DNA of 64,000 nt from Terrimonas ferruginea DSM 30193 (GCF_000425585.1 NZ_AUDS01000009.1:213708-277707); one strand, 5' to 3'; numbered from the stretch's first letter, positions 1 through 8,815 are shown. The notes: generated from the sequence alone by a model not told the origin. Program-made: numbers and translations.

Positions 1-821
1 TCGGTGTAATCAATAATGCCCTTGTATTCTTCGCCGGCCGCACGGCGGAACAATTCATTGATCTGCGCTGCGGTTACGTCTTCTTTCATTTGTATGGAAA
101 AATCGGCGAGCGCTCCGTTGGCCACCGGTACGCGGATCGATACGGCGGCAAAACGGTCTTTCAGCCCGGGCAGCAGCCGTCCCACCGATTGCGGCAGATC
201 TATTTCCACCGGAATGATGGATTCAGCAGCGGCACGTCCGCGGCGGAATTGTTTGTGTGGGGTATCTACCAGTTCCTGGCGTGATGTGTACGAATGCAGG
301 ATGGTTGCCTGGGCACTTTCGATGCCGATGGTCTGCAGGATGTACAGGATATGTGTGCTGCAGTTGGTCATACAACCTCCGGGTGACACGATCGCGGGAT
401 CGTTCTCCAGTTGCTTGTGGTTGTGGCCAAAGATCATCAGCGGTATATCGGGTGAACCGGTTGTCGATAACAATACGCGGCCGGCACCGGCTTTGAGGTG
501 TTGCGAGGCTGCGTCGAGACTGGAAAAAAGACCCGCGCATTCCAGCACCACATCTACGTTGAGCTGTTTCCATGGCAGGTTGAGCGGCTGGGCTTCCTGC
601 AGTACTTTTACCCGTTTACCCCCGGCGATCAGTTCCTGTTCCGCCGCCACATATTCAATACCCGCAAAGGCACCGTAAACCGAATCATACTTGATCAGGT
701 AACCGAGATTGGCCGGCGGCATGATGTCATTGACCGCTACGATTTCTATGTCCGGATGGCCGGTAAGACGGCGGAAAAGCAAGCGCCCGATCCGTCCCAT
801 TCCATTGATTGCAATACGCAT
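1..821 (-). CDS. Divergent type I glyceraldehyde-3-phosphate dehydrogenase family protein (partial, C-terminus beyond window)
   Basis: Reading the minus strand from ATG at 821 gives 273 codons with no stop before the window edge. The N-terminus INGMGRIGR is the Rossmann NAD-binding signature of GAPDH, Asp32 is kept (NAD preference), and the catalytic pair is present: Cys150 in GGCMTNC and His176 in HSYT. The family normally has ASCTTNC, and the phosphate-binding TGAA loop after IIP is absent (IIPVEIDLPQ here), a layout nearer to erythrose-4-phosphate dehydrogenase (Epd) and other GAPDH paralogues than to glycolytic GapA. Role is therefore uncertain: an oxidising aldehyde dehydrogenase of a sugar phosphate is inferred. 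A TAnnTTTG box (829-836) lies exactly 7 bases before the start, suggesting a nearly leaderless mRNA. The gene diverges from the 958 gene across a heptad-repeat element. Confidence 0.85.
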   Translation of the reverse strand, partial: MRIAINGMGRIGRLLFRRLTGHPDIEIVAVNDIMPPANLGYLIKYDSVYGAFAGIEYVAAEQELIAGGKRVKVLQEAQPLNLPWKQLNVDVVLECAGLFSSLDAASQHLKAGAGRVLLSTTGSPDIPLMIFGHNHKQLENDPAIVSPGGCMTNCSTHILYILQTIGIESAQATILHSYTSRQELVDTPHKQFRRGRAAAESIIPVEIDLPQSVGRLLPGLKDRFAAVSIRVPVANGALADFSIQMKEDVTAAQINELFRRAAGEEYKGIIDYT

Positions 822-828
822 AAGGATG

Positions 829-836
829 CAAAAGTA
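829..836 (-). promoter_or_regulatory. -7 promoter box (TACTTTTG) of the GAPDH-family gene
   Basis: Perfect match to the Bacteroidota -7 consensus TAnnTTTG on the minus strand; the last G is followed by 7 bases and then the ATG at 821. It merges into the outer edge of the heptad repeat arm. No clear -33 TTG was found. Confidence 0.5.
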
Positions 837-937
837 ATAATAAGTAGTAAGTAATAAGTTATAAGTAGTAAGGATAGGCGGGAGGTATAGATAGGACGAC
901 TTAATACTTAAAACTTATTACTTACTACTTAAAACTC
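832..937. repeat. Heptad-repeat element 1 (purine arm 832-873, pyrimidine arm 900-937)
   Basis: The left arm is built of AAGTAAT/AAGTTAT/AAGTAGT heptads, the right arm of their complements. Bases 842-872 and 900-930 are a 31-base inverted repeat with two mismatches, so this element could fold into one long hairpin with a 27-base loop. It lies between two divergent genes, directly upstream of both -7 boxes. Confidence 0.85.
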
Positions 938-942
938 TTTTT

Positions 943-950
943 TATTTTTG
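943..950 (+). promoter_or_regulatory. -7 promoter box (TATTTTTG) of the 958 gene
   Basis: Perfect TAnnTTTG, followed by exactly 7 bases and the ATG at 958, which implies an mRNA with almost no leader. No -33 TTG is visible at normal spacing. Confidence 0.5.
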
Positions 951-957
951 AATTTTT

Positions 958-1440
958 ATGAAATCCGCAACAGTACAGGAGTTAAAAGAAGAATTGAGCG
1001 AACTGAAGCCGAAGGAGCTGGTAAACCTCTGCCTTCGGCTGGCCAGGTTCAAAAAAGAGAACAAGGAGTTGCTCACCTACCTGCTGTATGAGGCGGGCGA
1101 TGAAGCCGGATTCATCCGCAGCGTACAGATCGAAGTGGACGAACTCTTCCAGGAGATCAACCAATCCCATCTTTATTTTGCCAAAAAAAGCCTTCGTAAG
1201 ATTGTCCGGATCATCAGCAAATACTGCCGGTATAGCGGGCAGAAGGCAACGGAAGTGGACCTGCGGATTTATTTCTGCCAGAAACTGCATGATTCCGGCA
1301 TTCCCGTAGTACCCAATCCGGTGATCAGGAATCTTTACCAGGGACAGTTGAAGAAGGCCCGCACATTGCTGAAAGCCCTGCACGAAGACATTCAATACGA
1401 CTACGAGCGGCAACTCGAAAAACTGGAGAAAACTTATTAG
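958..1440 (+). CDS. Hypothetical charged helical protein, 160 aa
   Basis: I do not recognise a domain. The protein is rich in Lys, Glu and Leu with no signal peptide or membrane segment, so it should be a soluble, mostly helical cytoplasmic protein. The first 40 residues (MKSATVQELKEELSEL...) look like a short amphipathic helix pair. Its stop codon overlaps the stop of the convergent TerC gene by four bases. The start follows a -7 box by 7 bases, which supports this ATG. No transfer signs are visible and no function is proposed. Confidence 0.75.
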   Translation: MKSATVQELKEELSELKPKELVNLCLRLARFKKENKELLTYLLYEAGDEAGFIRSVQIEVDELFQEINQSHLYFAKKSLRKIVRIISKYCRYSGQKATEVDLRIYFCQKLHDSGIPVVPNPVIRNLYQGQLKKARTLLKALHEDIQYDYERQLEKLEKTY

Positions 1441-2216
1441 TCAACCGGCCGCTGGTCATTCAGCTCAACCGGATCGTTTTGTTTACGCATACGCATGTTG
1501 AGCAATTCCACTACCAGCGAAAACGCGATCATCGAATAGATATAACTTTTGGCGATCTTTTGATGAAAGGCTTCGGCCACCAGCATCACACCGATCACGA
1601 TCAGGAACGACAACGCTAACATCTGCAGTGTCGGATTTTTATTGATAAACCGGCTGATCGCTCCGGCAAAGACCATCATGATAATGATCGATATCACCAC
1701 CGCCACGATCATGATAAACACTTCATCCACCAATCCGATGGCCGTCAGGATAGAATCAAAGGAGAATACCGCATCCACCAACACAATCTGGAACACTACC
1801 GAACTCATCGACGAGTAGATCTTTTTGGAAGATTCCGTATGTTTTGGTTTTTCAAGTTTGTGGTGTATTTCCAGCGTGCTTTTGATAACGAGGAACAAAC
1901 CGCCCGCCAGCAGGATAATATCTTTCCAGCTCATATCCAGCGGAACACCTTCGTTTTTGATAAATGGTATGGTGAATACGGGATCTTTCAACTTCATGAT
2001 CCACGTAATGGTCAGCAACAATATAATCCGGAACACCATCGCCATCAGCAGGCCGATATTGCGTGCCTTCCGTTGCTGAGCGGGATCCAGTTTATCGGAA
2101 ATAATGGAGATGAAAATGATGTTATCGACGCCCAGTACTATCTCGAGAAACGTAAGCGTAAGCAGGCTTAGCCAAATGCCAGGATCGGAGAAATTCGGAA
2201 TATCAGGGAAATCCAT
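1437..2216 (-). CDS. TerC/YkoY family integral membrane protein
   Basis: A 259-residue protein with about seven hydrophobic segments. The two halves each carry the acidic TerC signature: FLEIVLGVDNIIF near residues 24-36 and VDAVFSFDSI in the middle, where the paired Glu/Asp and Asn/Ser sit in the membrane. Family members (TerC, Alx, YkoY) are linked to tellurite resistance and to manganese and other divalent-metal export, so a metal-homeostasis role is likely by family; substrate cannot be read from sequence. It ends with a four-base overlap against the 958 gene and starts about 100 bases from divergent hutI. Length is normal for the family. Confidence 0.9.
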   Translation of the reverse strand: MDFPDIPNFSDPGIWLSLLTLTFLEIVLGVDNIIFISIISDKLDPAQQRKARNIGLLMAMVFRIILLLTITWIMKLKDPVFTIPFIKNEGVPLDMSWKDIILLAGGLFLVIKSTLEIHHKLEKPKHTESSKKIYSSMSSVVFQIVLVDAVFSFDSILTAIGLVDEVFIMIVAVVISIIIMMVFAGAISRFINKNPTLQMLALSFLIVIGVMLVAEAFHQKIAKSYIYSMIAFSLVVELLNMRMRKQNDPVELNDQRPVD

Positions 2217-2317
2217 ATAGACAAATTAACGACGCTGTAAACTACAAAATCTTTGCCATGAAGCAGGTAAAAATATTTACTGTACGGCACGCAGGAGAAC
2301 TTTAGTAATATTGTAAT

Positions 2318-3565
2318 ATGGGCATCACCTATATCAAAAACATCAAAGGCCTTGCAGGACTTTCCGATCCGCAAAAACCTTTGCGTGGATCGCAGCTGAA
2401 CGAAATGGAGGAGGCCGGAGATGCATGGGTGCTGATCCAAAATGACCGCATCCATGCCCATGGGAAAATGTCTTCTCCGCCATCTGGTATGCCCGAGCCG
2501 GATGAAGTGATCGATGCCACGGGCCGGTTTGTATTGCCCGCCTGGTGCGACTCCCATACGCACCTTGTATTTGCCGCCAGCCGCGAAGCGGAATTCGTTG
2601 ACAAAATAAAAGGATTGAGTTACGCAGATATCGCTGCCAAAGGCGGCGGTATCCTCAACTCCGCCCGCCGTTTGCAACAGACAACGGAAGACGAACTGTT
2701 TGAGCTGGCCTGGCAACGTTTGCAGGAATTGATGCAACTGGGTACCGGTGCCATCGAGATCAAAAGCGGCTATGGATTAAGTCTTGAAGCCGAATTGAAG
2801 ATGCTGCGCGTCATCCGCCGCATCAAAGAAAAAGCACCGATCCCGGTGAAAGCGACCTTCCTCGGCGCTCATGCCTACCCGGAAAATTACCGCGAATACC
2901 ACGAAGGTTATATCCGTTTGTTATTGGAGGAGATGCTGCCCGCCGTTGCCGCCGAAGGCCTGGCTGATTATATCGATGTGTTTTGCGAGAAAGGATTTTT
3001 CTCTTACGGGGATACTATCCGCATTTGCGAAGCCGGTGCGAAATACGGCCTGAAAGCAAAGATTCATGCCAATCAATTGAATTTATCCGGTGGTGTGCAG
3101 GCCGGTGTGAAAACAGGCGCCGTTTCAGTAGACCACCTGGAAACAATGGACGACGAAACCATCAGCCTGCTGGCTTCGTCGGACACCATAGGAACATTGT
3201 TGCCCACGGCTGCTTTTTTTCTCCGCATGGCTTACCAACCTGCGCGTCAACTGATCGATGCGGGTTGTGCAATAGCACTGGCAAGTGATTTTAATCCGGG
3301 TTCTTCGCCATCGGGCAATATGAATTTTGTAGTGGCACTAAGTTGTATACAAATGAAGATGCTTCCCGCCGAAGCGATCAATGCTGCCACCATCAATGGC
3401 GCCTTTGCCATGGAATTACAAACTGAAGTGGGAAGTCTGACACCGGGCAAAAGAGCTAATCTTATCATTACACGGCCAATGCCTTCGCTGGAATATTTAC
3501 CTTATGCTTTTGGCACCAATCTGGTGGAAAAAGTGATGCTCTCGGGAAACTTCATACGTCAATAA
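2318..3565 (+). CDS. hutI: Imidazolonepropionase (HutI)
   Basis: Cytoplasmic amidohydrolase-fold enzyme of histidine degradation that opens 4-imidazolone-5-propionate to N-formimidoyl-L-glutamate. The 415-residue length fits. Metal-binding residues are visible: His80 and His82 in DSHTHLVF, later a KIHANQLN segment, the VSVDHLE segment and the ASDFNPGSSPS segment with the catalytic Asp, plus the IKSGYGL motif typical of HutI. The antiporter gene begins 19 bases after its stop and hutG lies after that, so the three probably share a pathway or transcript, although a heptad element separates hutG. hutH and hutU are not in the window. Confidence 0.95.
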   Translation: MGITYIKNIKGLAGLSDPQKPLRGSQLNEMEEAGDAWVLIQNDRIHAHGKMSSPPSGMPEPDEVIDATGRFVLPAWCDSHTHLVFAASREAEFVDKIKGLSYADIAAKGGGILNSARRLQQTTEDELFELAWQRLQELMQLGTGAIEIKSGYGLSLEAELKMLRVIRRIKEKAPIPVKATFLGAHAYPENYREYHEGYIRLLLEEMLPAVAAEGLADYIDVFCEKGFFSYGDTIRICEAGAKYGLKAKIHANQLNLSGGVQAGVKTGAVSVDHLETMDDETISLLASSDTIGTLLPTAAFFLRMAYQPARQLIDAGCAIALASDFNPGSSPSGNMNFVVALSCIQMKMLPAEAINAATINGAFAMELQTEVGSLTPGKRANLIITRPMPSLEYLPYAFGTNLVEKVMLSGNFIRQ

Positions 3566-3584
3566 AAACACCAACCGGTATCGC

Positions 3585-4814
3585 ATGCTTAAACTGAACA
3601 CAGAAGAAATACTGATCGTCATCTGTAGCCTGGTGGTGCTGTCTTACCTGTTCTCGATTGTCAGCCGGTACATCAGGGTTCCCTCCGTATTGTTGCTCTT
3701 GTTTGCGGGTATCGGTTTCCGCGCGCTGGCCGATGCCAATGGTGTCAATGTTTCTTTTTCCGATCAATTGATCGAATCACTTGGGGTAGTAGGGTTGATT
3801 ATGATCGTGCTGGAAGCCGGCCTGGACCTTAAACTTGCCCGCAATAAGGTAAAGCTCATCCGCGATTCCTTTTTCTCCGCATTGATCATATTTGCCATTT
3901 CCACCGCACTGATAACTTTTGTCCTGCACTTCTGGTTGCTCGAGCCATTGAATAAATGCCTGATCTATGCCATTCCGCTCTCGATCATGAGCAGCTCGAT
4001 CGTTATTCCGAGTATTCACCCGCTCACCGAGCAGAAAAAAGAATTTCTGGTGTACGAAGCCTCGTTCTCCGACATCATCGGGATCATTGTTTTCAATTAT
4101 TTTATTGCTTCCGACACGATGACCCTTTCTTCCCTCGGCACTTTCAGTTTCAATATTTTTTTCTCCGTTTTATTATCCGGATTGTTGTCGTTGCTGCTGC
4201 TGCTGATACTGGCACGGACAAAACTGAATATTAAATTCTTTCTTATTTTCTCGCTGCTGATCCTGATCTATGCGGGCGGGAAAATATTACACCTGCCTTC
4301 CTTGATCATTATCCTGGCGTTTGGGTTATTGATCAATAACTGGGAAAAGCTGACCTGGAAGCCTTTGTTGAAATATTTTCCGCATTCACAGGTGCAGGAA
4401 TTGCGGCATTTGCTTCACTCGGTCACCGCTGAAACCTCCTTCCTGATCCGGACCTTTTTTTTCCTGTTATTCGGTTTTTCGATTTCGTTACAGTTTTTGT
4501 CGGATGCCAATATCGTTATCGGAGGCAGCCTGATCGTTGCCGGTCTTTTTGTGGTGAGGCTGCTGTACCTTCGTTTTTTTGTGCGGACGAATTTATTCCC
4601 CGAAGCTTTTTTTATCCCGAGAGGGCTGATCACCATCGTGCTTTTTTATAAAATACCTCCCGCACTGAAGCTAACCAGTTTCAACGACGGTATTTTGTTT
4701 TATGTGATATTAACGACAAGTGTGATCATGGCACTTGGAATGGTTTTCTATCGGAAAAAGCCGGAAGAGATTGTGGAAGAGGGCCAATTTTCCGAACGCC
4801 CGGATATTTTGTGA
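3585..4814 (+). CDS. Monovalent cation:proton antiporter (CPA family)
   Basis: A 409-residue, almost entirely hydrophobic protein with about 11-12 membrane segments. The N-terminal half contains PSVLLLLFAGIGFRA and GLIMIVLEAGLDLKL, which match the helix pair of Na+/H+ and K+/H+ exchangers of the CPA1/CPA2 group; DIIGIIVFNYF in the middle resembles the ion-binding helix. No C-terminal TrkA-N or TrkA-C domain is present. The ion cannot be told from sequence. Its placement between hutI and hutG suggests co-expression with histidine use, perhaps for pH or ion balance (inference). The stop is followed at once by a heptad repeat array. Confidence 0.85.
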   Translation: MLKLNTEEILIVICSLVVLSYLFSIVSRYIRVPSVLLLLFAGIGFRALADANGVNVSFSDQLIESLGVVGLIMIVLEAGLDLKLARNKVKLIRDSFFSALIIFAISTALITFVLHFWLLEPLNKCLIYAIPLSIMSSSIVIPSIHPLTEQKKEFLVYEASFSDIIGIIVFNYFIASDTMTLSSLGTFSFNIFFSVLLSGLLSLLLLLILARTKLNIKFFLIFSLLILIYAGGKILHLPSLIIILAFGLLINNWEKLTWKPLLKYFPHSQVQELRHLLHSVTAETSFLIRTFFFLLFGFSISLQFLSDANIVIGGSLIVAGLFVVRLLYLRFFVRTNLFPEAFFIPRGLITIVLFYKIPPALKLTSFNDGILFYVILTTSVIMALGMVFYRKKPEEIVEEGQFSERPDIL

Positions 4815-4988
4815 ACGAATAAGTTTTAAGTAGTAAGTAATAAGTTTTAAGTTTAGGTGGATGGTTTAAGGCGTAAGGCATAAGGAATAAGTCCCAACAC
4901 TTCGGGCCGAAACTTCGGCCTAAGGTGTAATGATTAGAATCGTGGCGACCTTATTCACGATTGACGATTCACGATTGACAATTGACGT
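4812..4988. repeat. Heptad-repeat element 2 (purine arm 4812-4891, pyrimidine arm 4949-4988)
   Basis: The first arm starts at the antiporter stop codon and runs through AAGTAAT-type and then AAGGCGT/AAGGCAT-type heptads. The centre holds the palindrome GGCCGAA-AC-TTCGGCC (4905-4920). The second arm is ATTCACG/ATTGACG heptads leading into the hutG promoter. Confidence 0.85.
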
Positions 4989-5013
4989 TTTGAATTTTGA
5001 CTTTTTAATTTTG
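4982..5013 (+). promoter_or_regulatory. hutG promoter (TTG 4982-4984, N21, TAATTTTG 5006-5013)
   Basis: Fits the Bacteroidota layout of TTG, 17-23 bases and TAnnTTTG. The box ends 7 bases before the hutG ATG, so the transcript would be leaderless or nearly so. Confidence 0.5.
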
Positions 5014-5020
5014 AATTAAC

Positions 5021-6076
5021 ATGCAGCATTTTAAGGTTTATCAGAAACAGGACATTCTCGCACTGACAAAGATCAGAAAATTTGAAACGAAGGTGGGAGA
5101 GCGGTTGCAGGTACCCGAAAATCCAACGGACATCGAAGCCTCTTTACAGGCAAGTAATGCGCGTTTCGTACTGATCGGTATTCCGGAAGATATCGGTGTT
5201 AAAGCCAATCTGGGTACCGGCGGTGCTCACACCTTATGGATTCCCTTTTTACAATCCTTCCTTAATATGCAGAGCAACGACTTCTTCGATGGAGAAGAAG
5301 TATTATTGCTCGGGCATTTTGATTTCGGAGATATACAATACCTGATCGATACCACGGCGCGCGGCCCCGAGGAAAAAACCGAAGCCTATCGCCATGCCGT
5401 CAATACTGTCGATGATGAAGTGGAGAAACTGGCCAAGATCATTACGTCTGCCGGCAAGTTGCCACTCGTAATAGGCGGTGGTCACAACAACAGCTACCCG
5501 CTTATCAAAGGCGCTGCCAAAGGATGGCACAAGGCCGGCGTGTTGCCGCTCGCACAGATCAATTGCATCAACCTCGATGCACATGCGGATTACCGTCCTT
5601 CAGAAGGTCGGCACAGCGGTAATGCCTTCCGCTACGCGGAGGAAGACGGCTACCTGCAGAAATATTGCGTGATCGGCTTACAGGAAAATTATCTGCCGCA
5701 AAACGTGTGGGTAGACCTGGTCAACAATCCGTTTTTCGATTGCATCACTTTCGAAGATATTTTCCTGCACGAAAAAAGAACTTTCCTCCAGGCTGTGGCA
5801 CATGCCACCGGTTTTACCAATGATACACTTACGGGGGTCGATCTCGATCTCGACGTGATTGAAGATACACTGAGCAGCGCCATGACACCGGTTGGTATTT
5901 CGCCACTTCATGCGCGTCAGTATTTACACCTGGCGGCATCGGCAGGACGCCCCGCTTATCTGCATATCACCGAAGGTGCCACCCATATTCCCGATCGCCC
6001 GATAGATCCGGGTACGGGTAAACTGGTGGCTTACCTGATCAGCGATTTCGTAAAAGCGCTTACACCTGCGGGTTAA
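5021..6076 (+). CDS. hutG: Formimidoylglutamase (HutG), arginase/ureohydrolase family
   Basis: Hydrolyses N-formimidoyl-L-glutamate to L-glutamate and formamide, the last step of the short histidine-degradation route. The manganese-site motifs of the ureohydrolase fold are all present: GGGHNNSYP around residue 152, NLDAHADYR around residue 186, SGNAFRY for the substrate side and LTGVDLDLDVIED near residue 275. Length (351 aa) is slightly above typical bacterial HutG. hutI lies upstream on the same strand. The stop overlaps the stop of the convergent patatin gene by three bases. Formimidoylglutamase rather than arginase is chosen mainly from the hutI neighbour. Confidence 0.88.
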   Translation: MQHFKVYQKQDILALTKIRKFETKVGERLQVPENPTDIEASLQASNARFVLIGIPEDIGVKANLGTGGAHTLWIPFLQSFLNMQSNDFFDGEEVLLLGHFDFGDIQYLIDTTARGPEEKTEAYRHAVNTVDDEVEKLAKIITSAGKLPLVIGGGHNNSYPLIKGAAKGWHKAGVLPLAQINCINLDAHADYRPSEGRHSGNAFRYAEEDGYLQKYCVIGLQENYLPQNVWVDLVNNPFFDCITFEDIFLHEKRTFLQAVAHATGFTNDTLTGVDLDLDVIEDTLSSAMTPVGISPLHARQYLHLAASAGRPAYLHITEGATHIPDRPIDPGTGKLVAYLISDFVKALTPAG

Positions 6077-8301
6077 AAGGGAATCCCCAGATTGATATAA
6101 GTCTGTACACGTTGTGTCTGGTCGCAAAACATGACACTTAGATCCAGCGGGCCAAGGGCAAAGTTGTAGGAAAAGGTGAGCGCATAACCGGAGTAGAAAT
6201 CCTGGTACTTGAAGAAATCGCTGCGGCTGATAATGTTGTTGACTAAAATATTTGCGCGGCCGGCGAGATAAGCGCCCGGAAATAATTGCGCGCGGATACC
6301 TGCCTGCAAAGTAGCCAATGCCGGCGTATATACGGCGCCTTCCTGCATACCCGCAAAAGTGATCTGGTTACGGAACATCCGCGTCAATCCTCCGACGACA
6401 AATTCATTCATTGCATTGCGTTGGTAATTAAAGTTGGCTCCCGCCTGTGCCTGCGCGAAAGCGGTTATCCGTCTGCTCAGGGGCAAATAGCCTTCTGCCT
6501 GGGCAAAGAACCGGTAATAAGCCTGCTCGGAAATAGAAGCCGAATCGGGGTCCGAGGGCGGCACTCCGTTTACCAATACATCCAGGTTGGCACGCTGATG
6601 CGACACCCGCGCGAGTTCCAGTTCGATCTTCATACCGCGCCTTGGAAAAATCCCACGGTCAAGACTATTGTGATGCAGATAAGTGAAGAAGCTGGAGAAG
6701 GCATTGCTTCCTCTTACTTCAATGCCGGATGCTATTCTCGGATGATAGGTCACCCACTCAAATTTATGCCCGATGCCGAAGGTAAGGTCGCGCTTGGGAG
6801 AGTAATGCAGACGTTCACTTACTTCAAAAATATTCTGTTTGTAAAGACCGCTTTGCCGGTTTTTTATTTGTTCGTAGGTGATAACGTCAAACCGGTCGAA
6901 TTGTGTTTTTACAGTAAACCCGTAATCTTTGAGTCTTCCCAGGTATTGCAGATGCTCTCCGCGGATACGGAAACTCTCACCCAGGTTGATGCTGGCCAGG
7001 CTACGGGAATTTGAAAACAATAAATTCCTTGACGTGATGTTAGCGATCACCCCAATACCGGAGAAGCGGTTGTAATGAATGGCCGCTTTAAGGTATGTAA
7101 GCGGATTTTCTTCGATGTCAAATACAATGCGGTAGTTGTTTTCTCCAACAGGAATCAGCGAATAATAAATACGGCTGTAATACCGCGTACCATAAGCCTG
7201 GCGGATCATGTCGGCCAGTTCCCTGGCTGTGTAACGTTTGTTGACATGAAAGTTCATCGTATTGATGAAAAAGTTGGAAGAAGTATTTTCCAGGCCTTTC
7301 ACCTCCACTTCTTTCACATAAACCGTTTTGAGGTCGGGCATCCGGTTAACCGGCCATTTTATCTCTCCATAAATCGCATTCAGGGAATCTGCCAATGCTT
7401 TGAAGCGCGGATATAATTTGCGGCCTTCTTCCATACCGGCTTCCAGTATTTTATCCGCATCACCGAAACTGGCCATGGTATAGTTATCCAGCTTGAAGGG
7501 GATGTAGATATCGCAGAGCGGAACTTCTTTTTTATTGTCCTCCGCTTCGCGGAAAAAGGCGATCTGCAGCAGCAACTGAATAATGTTGCGTACTTTATCG
7601 GGAGGCAGCAACCCACTCGCTACGGTGCTGCCAATGACGATATCAGCGCCCATTTCCTTTACGTCGCGTACGGGAAAGTTGCGGCTGATGCCGCCATCCA
7701 CCAATCTTTTGCCATCGTGATCAATGGCGGTAAACACAGAAGGTATGGCCATGCTGGACCGGATAGCGGAGATCAGTTCACCATCCTTCAGCACCACGGC
7801 CTGACCGTTGCCCACATCGGTGGCAATACAACGAAAGGGAATGCTGAATTGTGAAAAGTCTTTGGTAGGTGTTACGGGGAAATAAAACTCGGCGAGTTTG
7901 AGCCAGAGTTCCTGCGCTTCGAGGAATCCGGTTGAAATTTTGAATTTATTATTGACCCAGGGTAGTTCAATATCGTACTTGCTGTACTCGTCTTTTTCTT
8001 CCATGAAAAGGCTGCGCAGCGAGGCCTGGTTGCTCAGCAGCAGATCCCAGTCAACCGAGCGGGCAAGTTTTTCAATACTGTCGGCAGAGTATCCCACAGC
8101 ATACAGGCCTCCGATCACGCTGCCCATGCTGGTGCCCGTAACGTAATCCACCTTTAGCCCGGCCGAGTCGATGGCTTTCAGAATGCCGATATGCGCGAGG
8201 CCTTTAGCGCCGCCACCGCTCAATGTTACGCCAACCTTCGGGCGTTGTGCCGAAAGCTGAAGGGACAGAAACAATAGAAGGGCTACCTGGAAAAATCTCA
8301 T
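6073..8301 (-). CDS. Patatin-like phospholipase fused to an outer-membrane beta-barrel (PlpD-like)
   Basis: A 742-residue protein with a signal peptide (residues 1-18, cut after SAQ). The patatin domain follows directly: oxyanion loop GGGAKG (29-34), nucleophile Ser58 in GTSMG and catalytic Asp202 in DGG, forming the Ser-Asp dyad of phospholipase A-type acyl hydrolases. A POTRA-like segment follows near residues 325-385 (VKEVEVKGLENTSSNF...) and the last 350 residues alternate as an Omp85-type 16-strand barrel. Such proteins sit in the outer membrane and act on lipids at the surface or periplasm. It is common in Bacteroidota. Convergent with hutG, stops overlapping. Confidence 0.92.
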   Translation of the reverse strand: MRFFQVALLLFLSLQLSAQRPKVGVTLSGGGAKGLAHIGILKAIDSAGLKVDYVTGTSMGSVIGGLYAVGYSADSIEKLARSVDWDLLLSNQASLRSLFMEEKDEYSKYDIELPWVNNKFKISTGFLEAQELWLKLAEFYFPVTPTKDFSQFSIPFRCIATDVGNGQAVVLKDGELISAIRSSMAIPSVFTAIDHDGKRLVDGGISRNFPVRDVKEMGADIVIGSTVASGLLPPDKVRNIIQLLLQIAFFREAEDNKKEVPLCDIYIPFKLDNYTMASFGDADKILEAGMEEGRKLYPRFKALADSLNAIYGEIKWPVNRMPDLKTVYVKEVEVKGLENTSSNFFINTMNFHVNKRYTARELADMIRQAYGTRYYSRIYYSLIPVGENNYRIVFDIEENPLTYLKAAIHYNRFSGIGVIANITSRNLLFSNSRSLASINLGESFRIRGEHLQYLGRLKDYGFTVKTQFDRFDVITYEQIKNRQSGLYKQNIFEVSERLHYSPKRDLTFGIGHKFEWVTYHPRIASGIEVRGSNAFSSFFTYLHHNSLDRGIFPRRGMKIELELARVSHQRANLDVLVNGVPPSDPDSASISEQAYYRFFAQAEGYLPLSRRITAFAQAQAGANFNYQRNAMNEFVVGGLTRMFRNQITFAGMQEGAVYTPALATLQAGIRAQLFPGAYLAGRANILVNNIISRSDFFKYQDFYSGYALTFSYNFALGPLDLSVMFCDQTQRVQTYINLGIPF

Positions 8302-8349
8302 ACTAAGGTTAAGGATGGCGTTATGCTAAAGAAAGACAGTGCAAAAATA

Positions 8350-8378
8350 GAAAAAGCTGCCTTTGCGCGGGCAGCTTT
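8350..8378 (-). terminator. Rho-independent terminator after the SH3 gene
   Basis: Inverted repeat AAAGCTGCC (8353-8361) and GGCAGCTTT (8370-8378) with an 8-base loop, followed on the minus strand by a T-rich run. It lies 20 bases past the stop of the 8399 gene. Confidence 0.8.
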
Positions 8379-8398
8379 CGATTTTGACGGGCTCCTTA

Positions 8399-8815
8399 TT
8401 ATATAACCGGTTCCAGGTACTGAGCATAGGCATAGCCTTCTTCGCCGTCGGCGGTTCTGACAAGCCACCACTGATCATTGGATTTGCTGACCAGGGTAAT
8501 TACTTCGTCATGGGCCGCTTTGCCAACGATCGGCTGATCCGTACCCGGACCTTTGCGGATATTGAGGTTGCTGGATTTGGTAACCACTTTTACCTTGCTG
8601 CCTTCGTCGGCAGTGGCCTGCACGTTGAGGATAAGATCGCCGCTGGCAAAGTCCGGATCAATTTTGTTGTAGACATTCCACAACTGATCCTTTACAGCGC
8701 CGGAAGGCGAATCGCCATCGATGTATAATACACCGTCCTGCTCGCGCACCTGCAGGTTGCTGACGCCGGCTGTTGTAGCTGCGTCGATGAGTTCTTTGTA
8801 TTTTTCCTGAAGCAT
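8399..8815 (-). CDS. SH3 domain protein with N-terminal BON-like region
   Basis: A 138-residue protein without a signal peptide. Residues 1-65 (MLQEKYKELIDAATTAG... LYIDGDSPSGAVKDQLWN) resemble a BON/LysM-associated fold, and residues 70-138 are a bacterial SH3 domain: NLNIRKGPGTDQPIVG, then WWLVRTADGEEGYAYAQYLEPV at the end. Bacterial SH3 domains usually bind peptidoglycan or peptides. Its neighbour upstream is a double-BON lipoprotein on the same strand, so the two probably work together in the envelope (inference). Lack of an export signal is odd for an envelope protein and might mean unconventional location. Confidence 0.8.
   Translation of the reverse strand: MLQEKYKELIDAATTAGVSNLQVREQDGVLYIDGDSPSGAVKDQLWNVYNKIDPDFASGDLILNVQATADEGSKVKVVTKSSNLNIRKGPGTDQPIVGKAAHDEVITLVSKSNDQWWLVRTADGEEGYAYAQYLEPVI

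Noticed and set aside
223-573. Minus-strand open frame of 116 codons near the left edge
   Set aside because: It is a frame-shifted shadow of the GAPDH-family gene, which has intact NAD and catalytic motifs in the other frame.
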